DNA of 64,000 nt, from the NCBI GenBank assembly GCA_031763025.1, contig JASSKH010000003.1, positions 6,934,718-6,998,717 of the forward strand. Reading direction: 5' to 3'. Position numbers and translations under genes: made by a program. Positions within the stretch are counted from its first letter, which is position 1. Each line of letters begins with the position of its first letter. Below the pieces are notes generated by a model. It worked only from the letters and a program-made list of their open reading frames with translations, searched no databases and had not been told where the DNA came from. The stretch comes from Macrocystis pyrifera (taxonomy: Eukaryota > Sar > Phaeophyceae > Laminariales > Laminariaceae). This document shows, piece after piece, positions 21,201-33,200 of this stretch.

Positions 21201-24200
21201 TGTTTTCACGCTCGCGAAACGAACGTGCTGCAAGACAGGTACTTGCCGTACGATAGAAAAAATACACAGGCGTGTGACGTGAGCGCCGAAGGAAGAGAGC
21301 GAGGCGAGCGGATGAGCGCGTGGGATAACGAAGAGGCGTCTCGCCTCGCGAACCTACATACAGGGCCGGCGCTTGCGCATCACTTTCTCAGCCACGACGA
21401 CGACGCCGCTGTCAGGATGTGCAAGAACCCCCCCCCCCCCCGACAATAGGGAAGAAGTTGATATTAATAGTATGCAACAGAGCAGTAAAATGGTGGGATG
21501 AAGAAGTGAAAGAGGCTATAAGAGCAAGGAGAAAGGCACACGCAAGGTATACATCGAGTAAAACTTCGACAGGGTGGGAGGAATATGCTATAGCTAGAAA
21601 GAAAGTAAAAGAGATGGTAGAGAAGAAAGTGATATGGAAAGACGTAGTAAATAAAACGAATGAAGACTTTGAGGGCGGGATGAAGCAGATGTGGGTAGGG
21701 ATAAAAGGGATACTTGGCAAACAAGCAGGAGAGGCAGACATGGGAATAGCTACTCTAAGAGGACAGAACGGTAAAATGGTTAGTAGTTCGAAGGGGAAAA
21801 GGGAAGTACTAGTAGAGCATTACCGAAAGCTAGGAACACACCCACAGCCAACGAAACGTTCGACGCAGAATTCGAGAAGGAAATCAACGCGTGGGCAGAG
21901 GCGAACATAGATACATCAGAAAGGGAAGACAGTGGTTCGGGAGAGTTACAGAGAGTGTTCACAAGGGAAGAAGTAAAGAAGTGTGTAGCTGAACTTAATA
22001 ATAGAAAGGCAGCAGGGGCAGACCAAATAGTGAATGAATTTATGAAGTATGGGGGAGAAGGAATGCCTACCATGATGGTTATGTTGTATAACTGGATATG
22101 GCAAAACGAGTACGCACCTAGGAGGTGGAGAGAAGGAGTAGTAGTAAACTTATTCAAGAAAGGAGATAAGGCTGACCCGGGGAACTACAGACGCTACTAA
22201 GCACAGTAGGCAAAACATTTTGTAAGATTTTGAACGATAGAATGGGAACGATGATGGAGAAGGAAGACAAAATAAGCGAAGGGCAAGCAGGGTTTAGGCC
22301 AAACCGTAGCTGCGTAGACCATGTGTACACCTTAGGTAAGATTATTCAAGGTCGGAAAGACGCGGGACAAACAACGTACTGTTTCTTTCTAGATGTGCAG
22401 AAAGCCTACGACACAGTATTGAGAAATGGGATGTGGAAAAAAAAAAACTGTGGGAAAAGGGAATCAGAGGAAAGATGTGGAGAATGATGAAAAAGATGAC
22501 GGAATGTGCGAGAAGTGCTGTGATGCTGGACGGGGAAATATCGAAGTATGTCGATATTTACAAGGAGTTGCATCGGGATGTACGTTGTCACCTAACTTAT
22601 TCAAGATATATATTAACGACCTGATAGTAGCAGTCGAGGTAGCAAAGCAGGGGGTCACGGTAGGGGAAGATACGGTGTCGGGATCGATGTTTGCGGATGA
22701 CTTCGTGGGGATATCAGAAACACCCGAAGGATTGCAGAAACAAATAGAGAAGGCGCTAGAATACACCAGGAAATGGAGGGTGATGGCGAACGTCAAGAAA
22801 AGCGCAGTAGTTGTTTGTAACGAAGATAAGGTAAGCCCGGTAAATTTCGGTTGGAAGTGGGGAGAAGATGAGTTGCCGATCGTAGACCAGTATACATACC
22901 TTGGCGTAGAGATCTCAAAAGAATGCTCTTGGGATACACATACAGCAAAAGTTACAGGAAAGGGTAAGGCACAAGTAGGCAAGATGGACGCGATCCTAAC
23001 AGACCCGAACCTTGACACTAGGATTAAGACATGTATCCTGATGAATGTGATAGTACCAAAGCTAGAATTTGCGGGAGAAGTATGGGAAGGGAACGCGAAA
23101 CTCGTTAAAACAGTTGGAAACAGTACAAATGACAGCAGCTAAAAAAATCCTAAGATGCTCAAGTACGACTAGAAATACAGTACTAAGAGCAGAACTGGGA
23201 ATGCACCCACTCAAGACAAATAGATACATGAGAAAGTTGAACTGGCAATATAAAGTAAGGAACATGCCAAAAAAAAGGTTGCCAGCCATAATTGATAGAG
23301 CTGTATGGGAGAAAGTAACAAAAGGGCGAACTGGAATAAGGTGGGATGGCGCAATTGAGAAAGTGTGGAAGGATATAGGGGGAAACCAAGAAGAAATGAT
23401 GTCCGCCGGGAAGTTTGGGAGGTACAAGGCAGAAGTAGAAGAAATGATAGAAAGAAGGGAAAGGTTGGCGCTAAGAAACAAGGTGGAATCGGAAAAACAC
23501 TCAGAGATATACGGGGGATTGAGGGAAGGAATAGGAATGAAAACGTATGTGCATGGCCCAATGGACTTTGCAAAAACGCTGAAACTGTGCTTTCGTGTAG
23601 GGGACCTGGACTTGTCAGAAAGAAAGAGGTACGAGTATACCAGTAGCCGGAAGGAGGAGGAAGTAGATGCACAGATGTGCCCGTGTGGCAAAGCAATAGA
23701 GAGTAGAACCCACATAGTAGGAGAATGTAAAATATACAAGGAGGAACGGGATGTGTTAGAAGAGGAGATGAGGGAAATAGACGAATGTGACATGGAGGAG
23801 TTTGATACAATGAATAGCAGCGACGAAACGATCGCTATCCTAGGAGATAGATGGTGGCCACAGGAGGCCAAACAGGAAGGGGATAAGATTAGCAAAAAGT
23901 TTCTACGTAATATATGGAAACAACGTAATGAGCGCCCAATAGTTGGAGGTGTCTCTATTAGGAGTAGGAACGGTGCTCCGTCTCGAATAGGATACGTGGT
24001 CAATGGTCAAATGACTAAGGCAAGAAACAAATGAGTACGCCCCCCCCCCCTCCTGCCCCATATATTATATATGGGTTGGGTTGGCGTCGGTTGGCAACGA
24101 CACTGTAAAACATGCCGCTCACTACGTGAGCTAGACATCCAGGGTACCGTTTTTCTTTTTTTTTTTTTTTTTTTTTTGGCGGTCGCCCACAGCTGGTCAT

Positions 24201-27200
24201 CTAGTTAGATCATTTGTGCGAGGTAAAGAACCTTTACTCTGCACAAGGGAATTGATCGTATCACGTAGTGTTCAAGGTACGGCACCCAAGAGGCAGTTAC
24301 ATAGTACTCCCATTGCTGTCTCTGGAAGTGGCCACACCGGAAATTAAACTAACTCATTGAAGCTGTTATCCATATGCAAGTCCGCCTCACAAGCGGTTCT
24401 TAGTAGGATGCAGCCCACCCTTCATGCGGCTCGCCGGACACCTCACGGCGCTTCGCGCTTGGTGCAAGCAATGTCTGCCTGGTCGGTGAAAACCGGACAT
24501 GCTCCGTCCCGGCATTGTAGGGGTGCGAGGGTCTATGGTCATACGATTACGGCCATGCATGAGATCGAGTACATCTCTCCTACCGAGTACACCCCCCCCC
24601 ACAGGAGGAAAAAGGGGTGCGCTAGAAAAAAAACATTCCAATTTTGGACCCTGGCTAGGCAGCAAGTAAGCCGCACGTGCGATACCCGCCGTAGGCCACC
24701 GCAGTCCACCGCACGCGCTGGATACGGTAGGCGAAAGCGTGGCGCCGTCTACCGTGCCATACGTGCTCGATCTCGAACGGATGCACATAAAATGGACAAA
24801 GGGGAAACTCCTCTATGATAATATCTTTAGTCGTGCTATCTAAATCTATATACTCGTCAGCGCTCAAGGCCCAAAGCGCGACAAGCATTTGAAGGGGGGG
24901 GGGCGCAGTATATCTGGAGGAAAAGAGGGCTTTTCCGCGACCCCTACTTACAGAAGGGGCTCGATTAAGGGAGCAGTTCCGAAATAGTAAACAGAGTACT
25001 TTGTCTCCATCTTTTCCACAGACTACAGGCAGCGGAGCTACTAGACCAATAGGAACGGCGAAAAAGAGAAAAAAAAAGGCTGAATCCACCAGGATATATC
25101 GACAGCTTCTGAAGACCCCCGTATGTACATAAATTGATTGCGAGTTACAGGCCACCGTGGGAGCGAACGAAAGAATGCGCGCCAACAACACGATACGGCT
25201 TGGTAATCTTGGTATAACGGGGGACCATAGTTAATACCTGGTAGGACCTACGGTATGCACAAAACACCCATATATTCCCATATTTTTATGAACAATATTT
25301 GGTCCTATTTACTATGGCTCCCCGTAATAGTTTCAAGGTGTCACGGTGGCGTGGGACACGAAACATCGCCATGTCCGAAAAATTATAAAAAAAAATCACG
25401 GCCCCAGACAAGGTCAAGAGCCCGAGTCGGTATGTACCCGCAAAACCGAAAACAGGGGGCAGGGGTTTGGGGAACCAGGATGCATCACCCGATCATATTA
25501 TTATTAAATAGGAATGGCCGTAAGTACGCTGTACCGCGAAGCATGCCGAATAAGTATCTTGTGTGTGAGGATATCTCTGCGTGTCACTCCAATTGGTCCT
25601 GAGACTGCATCAGATATCTCGCACAAAACCCTACCTACCTACCTACGTACGCCACCGTGGTTCGAACGAAATTCTGTCGGGCTAAAATGAATACCTGGTA
25701 TCTAGTATTCTTTAATCCTTTTTTCAGCCCATTTACTCACCATCTCCCTCCCTTCCGTAACTCAGCTCAGATCCGGGCCTTCATTTCTATCGCGGGGAAA
25801 AATCAGCGTTTTCTTTCCTCGTCGATTATCGTCGAATTATTTCTGCGTACAACACGCACGCTTTCTGCAGAAGATTCAGCACAACAGAATAGTCCAACGC
25901 CGAGCGGGGCTTCAACTCGCGAAACCGACCTTACTCAGCATTTACGAGGTCAAACCATTGCCAGACCGTAAACCACCGGGGGCGTCGGCCTACATGCCCA
26001 GCACTCAAGCAAAACCAAATGGATGCACATCGTATGTGTCTTCAGTCTATAGCGTAAAAATTAGGGAGTCGGTGAAGGCTGCCACAGGCTACCAGCCACC
26101 CCTAACTCGATTCAGGAAGAAGGCCACCTATTAATAGTATGTTATGTATAGGGGGTGCTATTATACCTATCCTGCACGATGAGCGAGGCAGGCCCGTATC
26201 TCTTCATCAAAGGTGGCGAGCATCGCCGCTGTAGAACCTTCTCGTTAGTTTGAACGATTTTGCTGCGTTGGATGTGGGCTACAGCAGGAGCAGCAGCAGC
26301 AGCAGCAGCTGCTGCACCTGTACGGGTACCAGGCGTGTGATGTGTTATTAATAGTGTCAGATACAAAACTTTGGCGGGCGACTGTAAAATTTCGTCCTGG
26401 TGGTTTGAACAGAAATACGGCGAAATTTCACAAACAAAACGCAACAAGAAATAAATAATCAGGAAAAAAGGGCTAATTTGTCATTTTTTCCAACTCTTGT
26501 ATATTCAATGATATGTACGCAAAGAAATTGCCCCTTAAATTCTAAAAACCATACGCACCAGGTAGCGACCAAAAAACATGAAAAACACTCCGAGCGGAAG
26601 CGTGCCAAGTTGATGTTTTTTTCTGGGGAACAATCGCCCATGAACCAACAAAATATCTCCGAGAGAATACTGGTATAACCGACTGTAACCAAAGCTTCAC
26701 ATGTATGCGTGTTGAATAAAATGTATGTAGCTTACCCTCAAGTCAACAAAGAAGTTGCAGTCGACGGAGCATGAGGTGCCGTGGAAGCGGCGACGCGTGT
26801 TGGTCGTGATCTTCTCGTAGTGGGCGTGCTTCTGGAGCACATCCTTCGGCACCTGCACGTTTTCCCCGGCGGCAATTCCCGCACGTTCGTGTCAAACTTT
26901 CGCTCGATTGGGGATTATCCATCAAGACCACCAGCACAGCAGCCCTTCACCCTTCACACCGGCCGTCCGTGCATAGTACGAGTGAGTACGTCGCAGATAA
27001 AAAATGCTTACGTATAATATTTCACGAGATATTTTGTTCTGGGCCGTCAGAGGGACACATCTTGTCTTGCGACAGCAGCAGTAGAAATAACCTGAAACAA
27101 ACGAGCAATACAAACGTTTTTGTAGAAGTCATACCCGAACCAGTATGTACACTCACTGCTGTCAATGTCTACTGCAGCTGCTCTACGAAAGAGAGGAGAG

Positions 27201-30200
27201 ACCAACTTTACATCGTAACAATATGGCACACTATTTTACGGGGGACATAGTAAATAGGACGAAATATTGTGAGTAAAAATAGGTAAATATGCAGGTTTTT
27301 GTGTGTACCGTAGGTCCTATTTACCAGGGCTTTTCGCGGGTCAGGTCAAATCTCACGGGTCGGGGGTCGGGTCGGGTCGGGTCGGGTCAGCTGACCCGAC
27401 CCGACCCGCGAGATTTTGAAAGCCTCTTGACCCGACCCGACCCGACCCGCGAGATTAAAAAATGTGTTGACCCGACCCGACCCGACCCGTGAGATTTGAA
27501 AATATCCTGACCCGACCCGACCCGACCCGCGAGATTTCAAAACCTCCTGACCCGACCCGACCCGACCCGCCACCTTCGGATTGACCCGTGAGACACGGGT
27601 TTCATGCGGGTCGGGTCACCTCGAGCCGCGAGACTATTTATCTTGACCCGCAGGTCCGACCTGCGGATCCGGCCCGTGGGTCGACACTTCAAAAACAATT
27701 TAATACTCATTTTTGTGCCCACAACCGATATGTGGCCTGGCTGTAGTGGGTATAAATGGATGCGGGCATGCGTATAAGGATTTGGCAGTGTATGAATGTT
27801 TGAAAAAGATACCAAAGGAATATTATTGAGTATTCATACGAGAAAAACCTTTGGGCAAGAGAGCGGGAAGTGTTTTGAGCGTCGGATCCGCGGGCCGGAT
27901 GCGCAGGTCCGACCCGCGGGTCAGCAGAAAAGAACTTGCGGGTCACGCTGACTCGACCCGCGAGTGACCCGTTTCTCGCGGGTCATGACTTGACCCGACC
28001 CGTGAGCTTTTCATCACCTCTTGACCCGACCCGACCCGACCCGTGAGATTTGAAAAACTCTTGACCCGACCCGACCCGACCCGTGAGATTTGAAAACCTC
28101 TTGACCCGACCCGACCCGACCCGTGACATTTTGAACACTTCCTGACCCGACCCGACCCGACCCGTGACATTTTGAACACCCCGTGACCCGACCCGCGGGT
28201 CGGGTCATGACCCGCGAAAATCCCTGCTATTTACTAGGGTCCTTTGTACTACGAGTGTTCTCAACCCTTCCAGGGCAAACTGCAGCGCCGTTTTTTGGGG
28301 GACAAACTACTTAGAATTTGACTGGTGTGTCCCCAATTCGGGACTGCGGTTCTAACAATAACATGAGAAAATAAGCGTAAACAGCAGCATCACATGCTGT
28401 ATAAAAAATTCCAGTTCGTTTATGCGCCATTCTCCATTGTAAGGCACTTCCCGGAGGGGAACCTTGTCTTCTGCTGTAAGTGCTATTAATACATACACTT
28501 CCAAGATATAGAAAAGCGGGGTATGGAGGCTCCTCCCGGGTGCGTCCTTCCATGGATGCTGCGCTACTGGGCCCGTACCCCTCAGGACCGAAGAGAGCCG
28601 TGGTCAAGAATATCGACGGTGTCTGACCCTCTTCGATCTCGTGGCAGACTATTGATATTAAGAGCACGCCCGCCTGCCCTGCAACTGAACCACTAGAATG
28701 ACCCCGAGAAAAATGATTGCTATCATAGGAGATAGATGGTGGCCACAGGCGGCGAAACAGGAAGGGGGTAAAGGATTAGCAAAAAAAAATCTACCTGGTA
28801 CGTAAAATATGGAAACAACGTAGTAAGCGCCCAACTGCTGTTGGAGGTGTCTATCAGGAGCAGGAACGGTGCTCCGTCTCGAATGGGATGCGTGGTCAAT
28901 GGTAATCACCAAGGTAAGCAATAAAAGAGTACGCCCCTTACCCCTCCGCCCACGAAAACAAAAACGGACGCGAGCAATGAACGGTCTGGCAGCATTGGGT
29001 AGTTTGGTGGGTACAGGGATAAGTTTTCCATTTTCTCGTTGTTCGCTCAGGCACTAGAGATGCGCATGCCCCGACTTCAGGCGCCGAGATGCCCCCCCCC
29101 CCCCCCCCGAGAGAAAGAAAGGCAAGCAAACGTCAAGCAAGCTGCAAAGCTCACGGCCTTTTGCATATATATGTTGAAAACCGTTTTTGTAAACTAGATA
29201 CTTCGTATGTATGTACGAACACTAACAACGTTATCTTACCCCCTCTGCGGTCATCAGTCCGGGTCGCAACTTCCGGCCCCGACCTCCGCAGTACAAGTAA
29301 AACACCCTGGATGAATGGCGGCCGCCTTCGGGAACCCTCGCCTTCCACGGAAGAGCGTAACAACAACTATTAAAAATTACGTCTTTTCACTACAAACGGT
29401 CCTCACCTTGACCTTGAAAATCCGCTCGACCCTGAGGCCGTTGGGCTCCTTCTGCCACTTGGAAAAAAAACTGCTCCTTCACCGAGGAGTAGGACGGGTG
29501 CCCATTGGTCAGGACGCTCAGCTTGAAACCATTCGCGTTGGATCCAGCCATGAATGTCCGGTCCACCTGGGGTTCAGGAGGGTTGGCGCACTGCGTGAGA
29601 GAGAAAGCAAGACAACGGCACCAGTTGGCGAGAGTGGAGGAAGCACTTGTAAATAAAAGATGCAGATAAATGCCTGGGTAGCATGCCACTTGGGGCTTCG
29701 TGTTGGCGCACTGTGAGAGAGAGCGAGACAAGTACGCTAGTCGCCGCTCGACAAGGCGTGGTAGTGCAGCGTAACAGAACCTGCGCGTGAAATCACAACA
29801 GGGTTCTTTTCCTGGCTTGGGGACACACCAGGAGAGCCAACATCAGGGGGTTACGAGGAGTCAGTATCCCTCGGCCTTTACTGTGTTAGGTAGACCGTCT
29901 TTGTCAGCGCTCCCTTCCCCGTCTGGTGCCCCGGGGGAAACGAGCCGTGCTGCGTTGAGCCGTGCGGCGCCGGCGGCGGTAGTCATAGTCATGCGTTTCC
30001 GCTTATCGCCGAGCGGGCTCTCACTGCGGATAATTCGTACCTATCAACGCTTTGCCCGCCTGCGATAAACTGCCCAAATGACAAGACACTATTTGAGTGC
30101 GTGCGACCGCGAGCATATCAACCAGACCAATGCGCTGCCGAGTTTCGCGAGAGCTCGGTGGACGCGGTGCGTCGCTCGTTTACCGCGTCCACGAATCCCT

Positions 30201-33200
30201 CGCCAAACTCGGCAGCGAAGTTGGTCGGAATGGGTGGTATAATCGCAGCCGCACGCACAAGTACTGACTTTCGCTGCCGCAGTTTATCGCCGGCAGGAAA
30301 AGCGTTCATAGAGAAACCAGCTATCCGCAGTAAGCAGCAGTCGGTGAGAGGGGAAAATGGGGCAAGTAGATGCATACGCATAATTTGCACCCGCCCGGGC
30401 AGGTTGGCGAGTAAAAGATGAGAAAGGGGCACCCTTGCCCCCACATCGCCCGCGTGCCTCCATCGCTTGGTAAGTTTCCGCCAGTGATGCGCATATAGTT
30501 GGAACGACGGGCGAATCAAAATCGACCCGTCAAAACCGACGCAAAATATGATGCGTAGGGCGAAACACTATTCCGCACCCCCCAACAACAGTAAAAAACA
30601 GCAACAACGACCCATCAAAACCGGCACAAAGCATAGACTGCGCGGGGTGAAACTAATACGTGCGTCCCAACGACCAAAATAACAAACCACACAATGAGCA
30701 TCGGTGCGCTCGAAAAAACTACTATATGCTATTGCTACTACTGATACTTGCTGCATCACTATCAATACACACCTCCTCCTCCTCCTCCTCCTCCTCATAC
30801 TACTGCTTATACGCGGCTCTAAAGTCATGGCGCCGCCTTCGTACGCAGCATATGTACAACTCCCACACCTGTGGCGAAACTAGTTGCCCCTACTACTCTG
30901 GAGAAAAAAAAACATCGACGACACCCTTTAGCGGCTCGAGAGAGCCTGCCCGTCGCTCACCAGTTGGCGGCTGGCGGCGCGATGCAGGTGAATTTCGGCG
31001 CAGTAGCCTAGGTTGGCCCCCGTGCGGTTGTGGAGTAGCGTTTTGCTGACGCAGCCGGGGAGGCTACACTGGTCCCGCCCGACGAGGTGGTGCGCGCCGT
31101 GCGCTTCCGCGCAAGCGCTGCTGCAGTAGCCGAGGGGAAGGCTGGTGCTAGGGTCCACCCAGGCGGGCCTGTTTTCGTTCGTTTCAGATTTCGTTTTGTT
31201 TCGTGTTGCGTGCGCGTATTTCATATCAATATGAGTGCGATCGACGAAAGCGTGGGATCGGGGGGGGGGGCGGGGACGAACGGAAAAAAAAAAAAAAGGC
31301 ACAGAAAACCCTTGTTTGAGCAACAACAAACAGGGCTTACCAATGCGGCGCTACTATGTACATATTCGTAGTCGTCTGTATCACATGTGCGGCTTAGGTC
31401 GCCTGCCACGGTAAGAGAGGGTTGTAGCACCCAATATTTTTGAGGCATTGTCCTTACTTGGGCGGCTAGCTCTATATACTTCTCACTCAAACAACCGGCT
31501 TTGGGGAAAAAATGCAAGTTGACCCTTTTAGCACTGCAGTCCCGTTTTGAGAACAAGCTACTTCGAATTCGAATAGTTTGCCCCCAACACGGGAATGCAG
31601 TCCTAAAAGGGCTAGAAGCCCGTTACGTAATCCCACGGGTTGTTTTAGTTGCCGTAAAAAGAGTGTCGAGTTTGCACAAAGATGGGTGCGATTGCTTTTC
31701 AGCTGCTCATTTTCCCTCGACAACGGTAAAAAAGGGTGCTAAAAAAAGTCGAAGATTGTATTTTCGGAAGGCTACTTTCGACCAGACTTTTTTCCCCGAA
31801 AACGCCTCGTTCGGTAGTAGCAGAGTGGCAAAACCTTCCCCTTTTGGATAAAAAATCGAGATCTGGCTGAAAAATTGACCGCGCTTTACCCTGTGCGAAC
31901 TCAATGCGCTACACCGTATACATGTACACGTCAGAATATTACTATGTACTAAATGGTCTGTTTTTTCCGGAAAAAAAAAAATTCCGGCTGCGGCCGCGGG
32001 TCTTCTCTCGCGCTCTTGGCTGCGTAGCACGCAGGGAGCCCGCGTGTACACCACGACGCAAAATGCGGGCCCTGGCCGAGGTCCGTGCCGCGTACTCTGG
32101 GCCTTCATAGTCGCGAATTATGGCAATTAATTACGGGGAGCCATTCCGATCTGCTACCGACCTGCTAGAGCCAAACACGAAAATGGAAACCCCACAATTC
32201 AAAAGATATATTAGTGTCTGCTGTTGGCTGCTGCTGCTGTAACATGTCTCATCACACCGCCGCCCCTCGAGCTCTCTACAATGAGGCATCCACGGAACAG
32301 CAGCAGTCGCTCATCAAGCTCTTCCTTCTGTGACGGTCACGGACGGCGCATTTTTTGTGTGTATGCGTGTGTGGGTCGTGATTCCTGGCGACTTATACAA
32401 GTAGGAACGAAGACCTACATATATAATTCAAGAGAGCTGCAATTGGATGCTGCGCAGGGGGCAGGACGACCATTTGTACAGACTCACACTTCCACGGCAT
32501 TTCAAAAGCAACCGCGCACTTACGGTACGCACTACAACAGTAGCAGCCGCGGTATAACAGCAGTGCTCGTACATATATGTGTGTGCAGTGTTCACCAGGA
32601 GATACAGTACAATTTTAAAATCCAGCACACGTCGTCGAACCTCGTCCTTTCACACAGCAGTATACAGCAGTAGCACTCGGATAAATAGGGATGCTTGATG
32701 ATGACGCTGCTCCCCCCTTTTCAACTTGTGTCACCCCCGGATTTCAAAGACAACCACATACCGAAGGGGAGCCTTGTAAAATTTACCGCTTTGGGTGTAG
32801 TTTGAAGGACCGAGTGGTTGCCATATTGATGTCTGAACGCTCCTTATATTTCCGCCTAGAGTGCTAAGCATTGGGTAGCTTCTCAGTTGAGGAACTTCTG
32901 GAAGAGAAAAATGTTTTGCGCTCAAAAAGTGCAACACAATCCCTACCGTACGTAGCACGGCTCCTAGGCTTGTTCGTTGACTCTTCTCAGCAAAAGAACA
33001 CATCAGAATGGATGCAAGCAATCAATGGTAAAGCCACCGACTCAGCGGCGGAGCGGGGGGGGGGGGGGGGGGGGGTCGAGCTGCGGCCCTTTTATCCGGA
33101 CCTGCAAGCGCCCCCCTCTGTCTCTGTCGTGCTTCACGCACCTGAAGCAACGCGGGTTGTTGCAATCGGTCGAGAGATCGGCCTTGGCCTGTGCAGCATG

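Larger units (their letters stand above)
21440..24054 (+). mobile_element. LINE family B, near full-length reverse transcriptase copy in an intron
   Basis: Plus-strand insertion, antisense to the host gene. Parts in order: post-endonuclease linker (VKWWDEEVKEAIRARRKAHA, 21490-21550), RT entry (AAGADQIVNEFMKYGGEG, 22005-22070; WREGVVVNLFKKGDKADPGN, 22125-22190), GQAGFRPNRSCVDHVY (22290), palm motif A FFLDVQKAYD (22385), GCTLSPNLFKIYINDL (22575), palm motif C MFADDFVG (22690), thumb, and a C-terminal CPCGKAIESRTHIVGEC knuckle (23680-23730) before TGA at 24032. About four frame changes occur (near 21.85, 22.19, 22.44 in an A run, and 23.1 kb). The endonuclease domain and 5' end are missing. Tail: TGAGTACG then 12 C. 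Confidence 0.9.

Noticed and set aside
23062-24003. Long minus-strand Ser/Ile-rich frame opposite LINE B
   Set aside because: Shadow of the A-rich LINE coding strand; no independent support.
24655-25191. Minus-strand 178-codon frame as a Harbinger-type transposase
   Set aside because: Only a short stretch (DEYIDLDSTT) recalls the family; no catalytic D or E motifs are visible and no inverted ends were found.
26142-26447. An extra exon of the ADP-ribosyltransferase gene with an alanine tract
   Set aside because: The exons on either side join in phase without it, and the stretch lacks a donor; the alanines come from a microsatellite.
27346-28208. Arg/Gly/Ser-rich reading frames, or a satellite or telomere array
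   Set aside because: The DNA is the 40-bp array of the hAT-like element, defined by inverted ends and an 8-bp duplication; GACCC is not a telomere unit.
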